Shown piece by piece: positions 33,443 through 41,376 of a DNA stretch of 64,000 bases. Below the pieces are notes generated by a model. It was not told the DNA's origin. It did not search any database and was given only the letters and a program-made list of their open reading frames with translations. The position numbers were made by a program, and so were the translations under genes. How positions within the stretch are numbered: position 1 is the first letter of the stretch; every line of letters begins with the position of its first letter. This DNA comes from Methylobacterium oxalidis. Its GTDB lineage: Bacteria; Pseudomonadota; Alphaproteobacteria; Rhizobiales; Beijerinckiaceae. The stretch is from assembly GCF_007992195.1 (NCBI RefSeq), contig NZ_BJZU01000002.1, forward strand, positions 23,428-87,427. The letters are read 5' to 3'.

Positions 33443-34111
33443 ATGACCGAACCTGCCAAGACCGAACCTGCCAAAACCGAATCCGCCGACACCGGGCCCG
33501 CCATCACCCTCCACGGGATGCGCCTGTCGGGCCACTCGCACCGCGCCGAGCTGTTCCTGTCGCTGCTCGGCCTGCCCTACCGGTTCGAGGAGGCGACCGG
33601 CGCGGTGCGGGCCGGCGCGGCGTTCCGGCGGCTGAACCCGCTGGGCCAGATCCCGGTGCTCGTCGACGGCGAGGCGGTGATCGCCGACAGCAACGCCATC
33701 CTCGTCTACCTCGCCCGCCGCTACGCCCCGGGCAGCGCCTGGCTGCCGGATGCGCCCGAGGCCGCCGCGCAGGTGCAGCGTTGGCTCTCCATCGCGGCCG
33801 GCGAGGTCCGCTACGGCCCGGCGCTCGCCCGGCTGATGGTGCTGTTCGGGGCGCAGGCCGAGCGCGCGGCCGTCGAGGCGACCGCCTCGCGCGTCCTTCG
33901 CTTCATGGACGACCACCTCGCCGGCCGCGACTTCCTGGCCGCGCCGCACCCGACGCTGGCGGACATCGCCTGCTATTCCTACGTCGCCCACGCCCCCGAG
34001 GGCGGCGTCCCGCTCGATCCCTACCCAGCGGTCCGGGCCTGGCTCGGCCGGGTCGAGGCGCTGCCGGGCTTCCTGCCGATGCCCCGCTCGCCGATCCCGG
34101 AGGCCGCCTGA
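33443..34111 (+). CDS. Glutathione S-transferase family protein
   Basis: The 222-aa product has an N-terminal thioredoxin-like GST domain (ITLHGMRLSGHSHRAELFLS, NPLGQIPVLVDGEAVIADSN) and an all-helical C-terminal domain (DFLAAPHPTLADIACYSYV). The first 20 residues contain a short TEPAK repeat encoded by a 15-nt tandem repeat and are absent from typical GSTs, so a later start is possible. It is divergent from the LysR gene and 7 nt upstream of the next gene, forming a small operon. Confidence 0.92.
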   Translation: MTEPAKTEPAKTESADTGPAITLHGMRLSGHSHRAELFLSLLGLPYRFEEATGAVRAGAAFRRLNPLGQIPVLVDGEAVIADSNAILVYLARRYAPGSAWLPDAPEAAAQVQRWLSIAAGEVRYGPALARLMVLFGAQAERAAVEATASRVLRFMDDHLAGRDFLAAPHPTLADIACYSYVAHAPEGGVPLDPYPAVRAWLGRVEALPGFLPMPRSPIPEAA

Positions 34112-34118
34112 GGATGCC

Positions 34119-35045
34119 ATGCACGCCCCCTCCTTCCACGCGGACGAGATCGCCGCGCAGCGTCTCGGCGACGGCGTGATCGGCGACACGCCGGCCATCC
34201 GCACCTTCATGCCGGAGCAGCACCGGACCTTCTTCGCCGGCCTGCCGATGCTGCTCGTCGGCGCCGTCGACGCGGACGGCTGGCCGATCGCCACCGCGCT
34301 CGCCGGCCGGCCGGGCTTCGTCTCGACGCCCGATCCCGAGACCCTGCGGGTGGCGGCCCTGCCGCCGTCCGACGATCCGGCCGCCTCCGCCCTGCGGCCG
34401 GGCGCCGAGATCGGGCTCCTCGGGCTCGATTTCGGGACCCGGCGTCGCAACCGCGCCAACGGGCGGATCGCCGCGGTCGATGCCGGCGGCTTCACGGTCG
34501 CGGTCGAGCAGAGCTTCGGCAACTGCCCGAAATACATCCGGCGCCGCGAGGCCGAGGCGGAGCCCCGCGCCGGCGGCCCGGCCGAAAGCTTCCGGGGCGT
34601 CGACGCGCGGGCCCGCGCTCTGATCGCGTCGGCCGACACGCTGTTCGTGGCGACCCGTGCCCGGGACGGCGTCGGGCCGGCAGGCGGCGCCGACATCTCG
34701 CACCGCGGCGGCAGTCCGGGCTTCGTGCGCGTCGACGGCGACGTGCTCACGATCCCGGATCTTCCCGGCAACCGCTACTTCAACACGCTGGGCAACCTCG
34801 TCGGCGAGCCCCGGGCCTCGCTCCTCCTCGTCGATTTCGAGAGCGGCGACCTCCTCACGCTCCAGGGCGAGGCGGAGATCGACTGGGACGGGCGGGAGGC
34901 CGCGGGGTTCGCGGGGGCGCGCCGCTCGTGGAGCTTCCGCGCCCTGCGCGGCTGGCGCCGGCCGGCGGCCCTGCCGCTGCGCTGGCGCCCCCTCGACCCC
35001 TCGCCCTTCCTCGCCGGGACGGGCCCCTGGGCCGGGCCGGCGTGA
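34119..35045 (+). CDS. Pyridoxamine 5'-phosphate oxidase-like FMN-binding protein
   Basis: The 308-aa protein contains a PNPOx-like split-barrel flavin-binding fold (GADISHRGGSPGFVRVDGD, IPDLPGNRYFNTLGNLVGEP) and an N-terminal half that itself resembles this fold (PMLLVGAVDADGWPIATALAG). This two-half layout is found in 'pyridoxamine 5'-phosphate oxidase family' proteins fused to or paired with ferredoxin reductases and GSTs. A conserved Cys is in FGNCPKYIRRRE. The reaction is unknown; detoxification with the upstream GST is an inference from the operon. Confidence 0.87.
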   Translation: MHAPSFHADEIAAQRLGDGVIGDTPAIRTFMPEQHRTFFAGLPMLLVGAVDADGWPIATALAGRPGFVSTPDPETLRVAALPPSDDPAASALRPGAEIGLLGLDFGTRRRNRANGRIAAVDAGGFTVAVEQSFGNCPKYIRRREAEAEPRAGGPAESFRGVDARARALIASADTLFVATRARDGVGPAGGADISHRGGSPGFVRVDGDVLTIPDLPGNRYFNTLGNLVGEPRASLLLVDFESGDLLTLQGEAEIDWDGREAAGFAGARRSWSFRALRGWRRPAALPLRWRPLDPSPFLAGTGPWAGPA

Positions 35046-35058
35046 GGGCGCGCCCCGC

Positions 35059-36129
35059 TCAGGCGGCCTCGCGCCGCCGGGCCACCGCGTCGGCGAGCAG
35101 GCACAGGATCTCGAAGGCGATGGTGGCGCCGGCGAGCGACGTCACGCCGGTCGGGTCGAGGGAGGGCACGACCTCCACGAGGTCCCCCCCGACGAGGTCG
35201 AGGCCGCGCAGGCCCCGCACGAGGTAGAGCGCCTCGCGCCCCGTGAAGCCGCCCATCTCCGGCGTGCCGGTGCCCGGTGCGTAGGCGGGGTCGAGGGCGT
35301 CGATGTCGAAGCTGAGATAAGCCGGCCCCTCGCCCACGATGGCGCGGGCCTCGGCCAGGATCTCGGGCAGGCCGCGGGCGAGCGTCTCCTCCATGGTGAG
35401 GATGCGGATGCCGCGGGCGCAGGCCCAGTCCCGCTCGTCGGCCGAATCGATGCTGCCGCGGATGCCGATCTGCACCGTGCGGTGCGGATCGAGCACGCCG
35501 TCCTCCACCGCGCGCCGGAACGGCGTGCCGTGGGTCAGCCGCATGCCGCCATACTGGCCGTCGTCGGTGTCGCTGTGCGCGTCGATGTGGACGAGGCCGA
35601 GCGGGCGCCCGGCGCCGAGGGCGCGCAGCACCGGGTAGCTGACGAGATGGTCGCCGCCGACCGAGAGCGGCACCACGCCCGCGGCCCGCAGGCCGGCGTG
35701 GAACGCCTCCACCCGCCGGCAGGTGTCGGCAGCGTCGAGCGGGTTCACCGGCACGTCGCCGAGGTCGGCGCAGGCGGCGAGCGCGTAGGGCGCCACGCCG
35801 GTCGCCGGGTTGAACTGGCGCGTGCCGGTCGTGGCCTCGCGCACGGCGCGGGGGCCGAGCCGCGCGCCCGGCCGGTTCGTGGTCGCCCCGTCGAAGGGGA
35901 TGCCGACGAGGCCGATCTCGATCTCGCCCGCCGCCGCGGCGGGGTCGAGGACGGGCAGCCGCATGAAGCTCGCCACGCCCGCGTAGCGGGGGCCGTCCAT
36001 GCCCGAGGCCGGCCGGTAGCGGGCGATCCGCTCGGCCAGCTTCCCGCCCGACGGCCCGTCCGCCGCCTCCCGGCCCGAGAAAACCTGCCCCACCCTGACG
36101 CCTCCCTCCGGCCGCGAGACCCGGATCAT
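35059..36129 (-). CDS. Agmatinase-family ureohydrolase
   Basis: This Mn-dependent ureohydrolase of 356 aa has the three family metal motifs SVGGDHLVSYP, HIDAHSDTDDG and SFDIDALDPAYAPGTGTPE. The most probable substrates are agmatine or guanidinobutyrate; the sequence alone does not separate them. It has an ~35-residue N-terminal extension (EAADGPSGGKLAERIARYRP) seen in alphaproteobacterial agmatinase-like enzymes. No polyamine pathway neighbours are present. The ATG is 74 nt from the rpsT promoter on the opposite strand. Confidence 0.9.
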   Translation of the reverse strand: MIRVSRPEGGVRVGQVFSGREAADGPSGGKLAERIARYRPASGMDGPRYAGVASFMRLPVLDPAAAAGEIEIGLVGIPFDGATTNRPGARLGPRAVREATTGTRQFNPATGVAPYALAACADLGDVPVNPLDAADTCRRVEAFHAGLRAAGVVPLSVGGDHLVSYPVLRALGAGRPLGLVHIDAHSDTDDGQYGGMRLTHGTPFRRAVEDGVLDPHRTVQIGIRGSIDSADERDWACARGIRILTMEETLARGLPEILAEARAIVGEGPAYLSFDIDALDPAYAPGTGTPEMGGFTGREALYLVRGLRGLDLVGGDLVEVVPSLDPTGVTSLAGATIAFEILCLLADAVARRREAA

Positions 36130-36192
36130 CGGAGCACCGGCCGTCCGGGATCAAGCCGCCGCCTCCGGCATGCAGGCCGGCGGCCGATCGCG

Positions 36193-36221
36193 TTGACGAC
36201 TCAAGGGCGTGCGAGTATAGC
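36193..36221 (+). promoter_or_regulatory. Sigma-70 promoter of rpsT
   Basis: TTGACG at 36193-36198 and TATAGC at 36216-36221 are spaced by 17 nt and lie about 130 nt upstream of rpsT. The start point would be near 36228, directly before a hairpin at 36232-36262. Confidence 0.65.
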
Positions 36222-36231
36222 ACCCGCTCCG

Positions 36232-36262
36232 CCGAGGGCTCGCGCTTTTCGCGAACCCTCGG
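36232..36262 (+). promoter_or_regulatory. Hairpin at the 5' end of the rpsT leader
   Basis: CCGAGGG (36232-36238) pairs with CCCTCGG (36256-36262), and an inner CGCG (36241-36244) with CGCG (36250-36253). The structure would be the first element of the rpsT transcript. It lacks a T-run, so it is not a standard terminator; mRNA stability or autoregulation by S20 are possible roles. Confidence 0.45.
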
Positions 36263-36349
36263 CTTCGCCATTACCTGACACCTGCACGCGTTGACCGACC
36301 CCCGGCCGATCCCGGCCCGTCGGTACCGCCCGACGAGACGAGGATGCCC

Positions 36350-36628
36350 ATGGCCAACACCGTGTCGGCCAAGAAGATGACCCGCAAGATCGCCAAGCGC
36401 ACGGCGATCAACCGCTCGCGCCGCTCCCGGATGCGCACGTTCCTCCGCAAGGTCGAGGAGGCGATCGCCACCGGCAACGCGGATACGGCCCTCACCGCCC
36501 TCCGCGCCGCCGAGCCCGAGATCATGCGGGCCGCCCAGCACGGCATCGTGCACAAGAACAACGCCTCCCGGAAGGTCTCGCGCCTCGCCGCGCGCGTGAA
36601 GTCGCTGAGCGCCGCCGAGGCCGCCTGA
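36350..36628 (+). CDS. rpsT: 30S ribosomal protein S20
   Basis: S20 binds 16S rRNA early in 30S assembly. The 92-aa basic protein reads [20 protein letters not shown], with the typical Ala-rich C-terminus and [13 protein letters not shown]. The second of two nearby ATGs was taken because GAGG lies 6 nt upstream of it and this gives the canonical N-terminus; the ATG at 36344 would add Met-Pro. A strong intrinsic terminator follows. Confidence 0.96.
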   Translation: MANTVSAKKMTRKIAKRTAINRSRRSRMRTFLRKVEEAIATGNADTALTALRAAEPEIMRAAQHGIVHKNNASRKVSRLAARVKSLSAAEAA

Positions 36629-36659
36629 CGCCTTCGCCCTCAGGGACGACGACGGACGA

Positions 36660-36688
36660 GCCCGGCCACCGCGCCGGGCTTTTCTTTT
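36660..36688 (+). terminator. Rho-independent terminator of rpsT
   Basis: A 7-bp stem GCCCGGC/GCCGGGC with a 6-nt loop (36660-36679) is followed by TTTTCTTTT (36680-36688). It lies 32 nt after the rpsT stop codon. Confidence 0.9.
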
Positions 36689-36740
36689 GGCAATGATTCT
36701 CCCACCGAATCGAGCGCTGTGGCGGGGTCTCGGTGCTGCG

Positions 36741-37094
36741 CTACAAGTCGGGTCTCAGAGAGAACATCAGCGCGAAGACGGCCGCTGCCGCGGCACAGAT
36801 CCCGAGCCCGAGGTACCGCACCAGGGATCGTGCACCAGTCGCGAACGCGAACGCCGTCGTCCAGATGCCTGCAAGCCAGATCGGCGCGCTGAAAAGGACC
36901 CCGACATAGAAAGACAGTTCCGGGACGTGGCTCCTGTCAGCACGCGCTTCGTGGAGGGTTGTCGGTATTCCGAACATCGAGAGCGCGGCGAGTGCGCCCA
37001 ACAACATCGTCGCCAGAAGCGCCGCGACGAAGCTTGCCACGGGCAGGATTGAAGCCCGATCAGCTTTCACAACATTACCCGAACCCAGTTTCAT
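36741..37094 (-). CDS. Hypothetical small membrane protein
   Basis: The 117-aa product has three predicted membrane helices (around residues 16-38, 52-72 and 80-108) and no recognised domain. The ATG at MKLGSGNVVKADRA is preceded by GAGGCG at a good distance; an upstream in-frame ATG at 37160 lacks such a site. It is convergent with rpsT and no neighbour suggests a function. Composition is less GC-rich than adjacent genes. Confidence 0.5.
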   Translation of the reverse strand: MKLGSGNVVKADRASILPVASFVAALLATMLLGALAALSMFGIPTTLHEARADRSHVPELSFYVGVLFSAPIWLAGIWTTAFAFATGARSLVRYLGLGICAAAAAVFALMFSLRPDL

Positions 37095-37553
37095 CACTGC
37101 GCCTCGATCAGTCTGACGAATCTGCGTCGCAAGTGCCGCGAGCTCAGCGCCGTGGCGCATCTCCGATGTGTCACGGCCGAAGCCCGAGCGGTTTTACCGA
37201 GGCGGCGTCGCGCCGTCAGATCCGGCGTCTCTGCCCCAGGATACGCAACCTCAGGCTTGGTCCCTCTTGGGTCGACATCGATGCGGCCCTGTGGTCGACC
37301 GCAAAGCAGGCATTGAGCTTACAGCGAAGGATCGTCGGCGATGTTCAGGATGATCAATTTCGTTTCGGTGACCGCCAGAGTCAGCCCCCGACTACTCGAC
37401 ACGACGATTCGACAATTCCCTGCCGTCAAGATGCCGGCAATCGGGGCGTTCAATCCGGGGCCCGGTCGCGCCGCCCGGTAACCTTTCGGTAAACAAACGT
37501 CCTTAACTAATGCTTTCGGGGTCACCGCAAACGCATCTGGCAGGACGAGAGCC
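37095..37553. other. Gene-poor spacer
   Basis: This 459-nt stretch holds no convincing gene; short open frames here are Arg/Ser-rich and look like noise. The last 70 nt are AT-richer (GGTAACC...GGTAAACAAACG around 37480-37500) and probably contain the promoter of the downstream gene. No RNA gene or repeat was recognised. Confidence 0.5.
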
Positions 37554-38495
37554 ATGAGCACATCCGGCATCGAGGCGGGCGCCGAGAAGGCTGCCCAGAG
37601 CGCGCCGTCGCCGCAGGAGCAGCTGATGGCGATCGTGTCGGGCGCGGCCAAGCCGGAGCCCGCGAAGGCCGAGGCGGCCAAAGCCGAATCGGCCAGGTTG
37701 GATGCGGCCAAGATCGAAGCGGTAAGATCCGAGCCCGCCAAGCCCGAGATCGTGGCGAAGGGCGCAAAAATCCTCCCGCCGGCCGCGCGGGTCCGCCCCG
37801 GCTTTCGGCTCGACGCGCGTCTCGCCGGCGTCGCCTGCGCCGCCCTCGCGGTCGGCACCCTCGTCGGCGCGGGCGCGAGCGCCCTCTCGACCCCGCGGGC
37901 CGACCGGACGGCCGGCGCCTTCACGGAGGTGCAGGCCGGGCTCGAGGCGAACCGCGTCGAAGCCGCCCGCCTCAACACCGAGATCGAGCGCCTCGGGCGC
38001 ACGCTCAGCGCCCTGCGCGACGCCAACGAGGTGACGCGCACCGACGCCAAGACCCGCGCGAACGGCGTCTCCGAGCGACTGGCCAAGCTGGAGCAGACCG
38101 TCACGACCCGCATGACCGGCCTCGGCGAGCGGATCGAGCAGTCGGACCGCGACCACGCCACGCGCCTCGCCGCCCTCTCGACGCTGATCGAGAAGCGCCC
38201 GGCGCCCGCCCCCGCACCCGCCGCCGCGGTGGCGCCCGCCCCGGCGGCCGCGAAGCCCGAGCCGGCGCAGACCGGCGCGATCCCCGACAAGCCGAAACCC
38301 GCCGTCATCGAGGGTTGGGCCGTGCGCGACGTCTACGACGGCGCGGCGATGCTGGAGGACAGGAAGCGCAGGTTGGTGGAGGTGGCGCCCGGCGACACGG
38401 TTCCCGGCGTCGGCCGCGTGGAGGCGCTGGAGCGCCGTGGCCGCGACTGGGTCGTGGTCACGCGTCAGGGGCTCATCACCCCGCAATCCTGGTGA
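37554..38495 (+). CDS. Hypothetical single-pass membrane protein with coiled coil
   Basis: The 313-aa product has a cytoplasmic Ala/Lys/Glu/Pro-rich N-terminus with AKPEPAKAEAAKAE-like repeats, one membrane segment (about residues 92-113, LAGVACAALAVGTLVGAGAS), a coiled-coil region (about 120-218) and a Pro/Ala linker. The C-terminal ~60 residues (VEVAPGDTVPGVGRVEALER, WVVVTRQGLIT) form a small beta domain resembling the PilP/GspC-like 'HR' fold. The function is unknown; a cell-envelope scaffold is a guess from topology. Confidence 0.78.
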   Translation: MSTSGIEAGAEKAAQSAPSPQEQLMAIVSGAAKPEPAKAEAAKAESARLDAAKIEAVRSEPAKPEIVAKGAKILPPAARVRPGFRLDARLAGVACAALAVGTLVGAGASALSTPRADRTAGAFTEVQAGLEANRVEAARLNTEIERLGRTLSALRDANEVTRTDAKTRANGVSERLAKLEQTVTTRMTGLGERIEQSDRDHATRLAALSTLIEKRPAPAPAPAAAVAPAPAAAKPEPAQTGAIPDKPKPAVIEGWAVRDVYDGAAMLEDRKRRLVEVAPGDTVPGVGRVEALERRGRDWVVVTRQGLITPQSW

Positions 38496-38510
38496 GGGAC
38501 GAGTTCCGGC

Positions 38511-38729
38511 TCAGGTCGTCGGGACCGGGGTCGCGGCGAGGTCGTCCGAGCGCACGGGGAAGCGCGGCTCCACCACCATCGGGTCCGTCATCGCGGCGGC
38601 CCGCACGGCGCGGCGGCGCCCGTTGATGCGCGCCCGCGCCTGCTCGGCCCGCGTCGGATGCAGCAAGGCCGTGAGAAGGGCCTGACCCTCGAAACTGCTA
38701 TCCAGATTCTTCGCGTCGAAAACGGGCAT
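38511..38729 (-). CDS. Small hypothetical protein
   Basis: The 72-aa product MPVFDAKNLDSSFEGQALLT... is basic in its middle (ARARINGRRRAVRAAA). An excellent GAGGAA ribosome site lies 4 nt upstream of the ATG, which is the main evidence that it is expressed. No domain was recognised. It is convergent with the coiled-coil membrane protein, ending 15 nt beyond that gene's stop. Confidence 0.5.
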   Translation of the reverse strand: MPVFDAKNLDSSFEGQALLTALLHPTRAEQARARINGRRRAVRAAAMTDPMVVEPRFPVRSDDLAATPVPTT

Positions 38730-38977
38730 GGCTTCCTCGCACCTGCGGTGACGAGAGGGCGGCGGGCGGCCGTGGTAAGCTCGGCCGTGTGGATAACGGG
38801 GACAGGCCGTAGAAGTTCCGAAAGTCGTCGCCCGTCAACCGATAATTAATCGTCGCATTCCGGTGCCCCGGTCGCGGTGCGAAATCGCACCCTCTGTTGG
38901 CCGATTCGGCATTCGCAAGGCTTCGCGCGCCGCGCCCGAAGTGCTGCCAAATGTTCGCGAGCGCACGAATCGCCCGC

Positions 38978-39862
38978 TCAGGTGCCGGCGCCGCGATAGA
39001 TGTTGGCGGGGAAGCCCCGGACGTCGGTCTCGACCCGGAAGACGTGGCCCGCCATCGGGTCGATGGCCGGGTCGCGGCCCCGCCGGCAGGTGGTGATGTA
39101 CAGCGTCGTGAGGTCGGGCCCGCCGAAGGCGCACTTGGTCACGAGGGCCGTCGGCACCGGCAGGATCCGCTCCACCCGTCCGTCCGGCGCGAAGCGGGTG
39201 ATGCGCGAGCCCGCGTAGTGGCAGATCCAGAGATGGCCCTCGGCGTCGAGGGTGAGCCCATCCGGCTTGCCCCAGCCCGGCTCGAAGGTGATGAGCGGAC
39301 GCGGCTCGCCGACCGTCGTTCCGTCGAGGTCGTGCACCCGCACGACGCCGTTCGCGGTATCGATCGTGTAGAGCCGGCGCCCGTCCGGGCCGACCACGGG
39401 GCCGTTGGTGACGGTGGCGGCGCCGCCGAAATCGAGCCGCGTGCGGCCGTCCCAGCGGTGGAAGCCGCCGGTCGGCTCGCTCTCGGCGTCGTCCATGCTG
39501 CCGAACCAGAGGGCTCCGTCCGGCCCGACATTGCCGCTGTTGAGCCGGTTGTTCGGCGGGTGCGGCTCGGGCCGCACCAGCGGCGTGCGCGCGCCCGTCT
39601 CGACGTCGAGGCAGGCGACGCCGGACTTGAAGCCGGCGATGAATTTTCCGGGGTCGGGCGTGAGCAGGGCGAAGCCGAGCTTCTCGTCGAGGGCGAGGCG
39701 GTGCGTCTCGTCCGTCTCGGGCCGGTGTCGCCAGATCGCCGGGTTCTCGATGTCGACCCAGACCAGGGTGCCGGAGCGCGCGTCCCACAGGATCTCCTCG
39801 CCGAGCTCGCAGCCGCAGGCGACGGCGACGCGGGGCGTGTGCGGATGGACGGGTGGGGTCAT
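38978..39862 (-). CDS. SMP-30/gluconolactonase/LRE family protein
   Basis: The 294-aa product is a six-bladed beta-propeller of the SMP-30 family, known as metal-dependent lactonases. It shows GEEILWDARSGTLVWVDIEN, the NSGNVGPDGALWFGSMDD metal-site region, TNGPVVGPDGRRLYTIDT and GKPDGLTLDAEGHLWICHY. Sugar lactones such as gluconolactone are likely substrates but no sugar operon surrounds it. The ATG at MTPPVHPHTP gives standard length. Confidence 0.92.
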   Translation of the reverse strand: MTPPVHPHTPRVAVACGCELGEEILWDARSGTLVWVDIENPAIWRHRPETDETHRLALDEKLGFALLTPDPGKFIAGFKSGVACLDVETGARTPLVRPEPHPPNNRLNSGNVGPDGALWFGSMDDAESEPTGGFHRWDGRTRLDFGGAATVTNGPVVGPDGRRLYTIDTANGVVRVHDLDGTTVGEPRPLITFEPGWGKPDGLTLDAEGHLWICHYAGSRITRFAPDGRVERILPVPTALVTKCAFGGPDLTTLYITTCRRGRDPAIDPMAGHVFRVETDVRGFPANIYRGAGT

Positions 39863-40045
39863 GCGTGCGGGCGTCCTCGGTGAGGGCTCGTCTGACGACG
39901 GTTCGGGGGTTCAACGCGCGACGCGGGCGAGCGTCCCTGAGCCGATGCCGAGGGATGCGCCGGGCGTGGGACGGGGCCGCACCAAACCCGTGTCTGGCGG
40001 TCCCGCAGGTTCTGTGCGAGGGCGTTCCGCGGAGGACGGGGGACA

Positions 40046-40993
40046 GTGATCGAGACCGACGAGCCCCTCGCTGGGCGGACCGCGCGGACCGAGCTGCCGG
40101 GCGCTGCCGACAGCGCCGCCGCGGCCTGGCCGCCGCTCGCCCGGTTCGTGGAGGCGGACAGGCGCCTCGGGGCCGCGGCGGCCGCGCGCGGCCGGCTCGC
40201 CGTGGCCGCCTACGAGTTCCTGCGGTTCGGGCTGAAGCAGGCCTGGGCCTGCCTGTTCGGCGCCCTCCTCCTCGGCCTGCTCATCGTCACCTACTGGGCC
40301 TACCCGGCCGGCGCGCCGCTGGCGCGCTACGATCTCCTCTTCGTCGCGGCGGTCGCCATCCAGATCGTCATGCTCCGGCTGCGGCTCGAGACCCTCGACG
40401 AGGCCAAGGTCATCCTGATCTTCCACGTCATCGGGACGATCATGGAGGTCCACAAGACGGCGATCGGGAGTTGGGCCTACCCGGAGGCGAGCCTGTTCCG
40501 CATCGGCGGCGTGCCGCTCTTCACCGGCTTCATGTACGCCGCGGTCGGGAGCTACCTCGCGCGGGTCTGGCGCCTCTTCGACTTCCGGTTCACGCGCCAC
40601 CCCCCGCTCGCGGCGCTCGCCGTGCTCTCGGCGGCGATCTACGTGAACTTCCTCACCAACTACCGGCTGCCCGACATCCGCCTCGGGCTGATCCTGGCGG
40701 CTTCCGTGCTCTTCGCGAGGGCGACCATCTACTTCAAGGTCTGGGTGGTCCACCGCCGCATGCCCCTCCTCCTCGGCCTGACGCTGGTGGCCCTGTTCAT
40801 CTGGTTCGCGGAGAACATCGGCACCGCGACCGGGACGTGGCTCTACCCCAGCCAGAGGCTGCGCTGGTCCCTCGTGCCGCTCTCGAAGCTGAGCTCGTGG
40901 TTCCTCCTGATGATCATCTCCTACACCCTCGTCGCGTGGGTGAACGGCATCGCGACGCTCTTCGCCGCCCGCACGCGCGTCCCGAGGCCGTGA
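40046..40993 (+). CDS. DUF817 family membrane protein
   Basis: The 315-aa product has about eight membrane helices and matches the DUF817 family by memory of its core (FHVIGTIMEVHKTAIGSWAYPE, YINFLTNYRLPDIR-like segment, WFAENIGTATGTWLYP). The function of the family is not established. The GTG start follows a strong GGAGGACGGGGG site. Its stop overlaps the next gene (GTGA), so the two membrane proteins are probably made together. Confidence 0.87.
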   Translation: MIETDEPLAGRTARTELPGAADSAAAAWPPLARFVEADRRLGAAAAARGRLAVAAYEFLRFGLKQAWACLFGALLLGLLIVTYWAYPAGAPLARYDLLFVAAVAIQIVMLRLRLETLDEAKVILIFHVIGTIMEVHKTAIGSWAYPEASLFRIGGVPLFTGFMYAAVGSYLARVWRLFDFRFTRHPPLAALAVLSAAIYVNFLTNYRLPDIRLGLILAASVLFARATIYFKVWVVHRRMPLLLGLTLVALFIWFAENIGTATGTWLYPSQRLRWSLVPLSKLSSWFLLMIISYTLVAWVNGIATLFAARTRVPRP

Positions 40994-41373
40994 GCCGCGG
41001 CGCCTACCTCGCCGCGGCGGCCCTGGTGATCCTCGCCGGGCTCGTCCTGCGGCTCGTGCCCTGGGGCCTGCCGCTCCGGGTCCACCACGTCGGCGGCGGC
41101 ATCCTGTGGGGCGCCATGCTGTTCCTGCTGGCGGCTGCGCTGCGGCCCCGCGGGTGGGGCGAACGGGCGGCCCTCGCCGCGGCGTTCCTGGCGGCCACCG
41201 CGATCGAGCTGTTCCGCCTCTACCGCTCGCCAGGCCTCGACGCGTTCCGCCTGACGCTCGCCGGGCAGTTGCTCCTCGGCCGGATCTTCTCGGCCTGGAA
41301 CCTCCTGTCCTACGCGGCCGGCATCGCGCTGGCCTTCCTCACCGCGCGCCGGATCGGCGCCGGGCGGCCCTGA
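40990..41373 (+). CDS. DUF2809-like small membrane protein
   Basis: The 127-aa product has four predicted helices with the DUF2809-like segments GLVLRLVPWGLPLRVHHVGGG, AAFLAATAIELFRLYRSPGLD and LLLGRIFSAWNLLSYAAGI. It starts at a GTG overlapping the DUF817 stop by 4 nt. The conserved Glu-Leu-Phe-Arg and Tyr/Arg pattern recalls the VanZ-like fold. Function unknown. Confidence 0.8.
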   Translation: MSRGAYLAAAALVILAGLVLRLVPWGLPLRVHHVGGGILWGAMLFLLAAALRPRGWGERAALAAAFLAATAIELFRLYRSPGLDAFRLTLAGQLLLGRIFSAWNLLSYAAGIALAFLTARRIGAGRP

Positions 41374-41376
41374 GGC

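Noticed and set aside
36959..37492. A 177-codon plus-strand frame after rpsT
   Set aside because: Ser/Arg-rich with no domain, no ribosome site, and it overlaps a better-supported minus-strand gene at 36741-37094.
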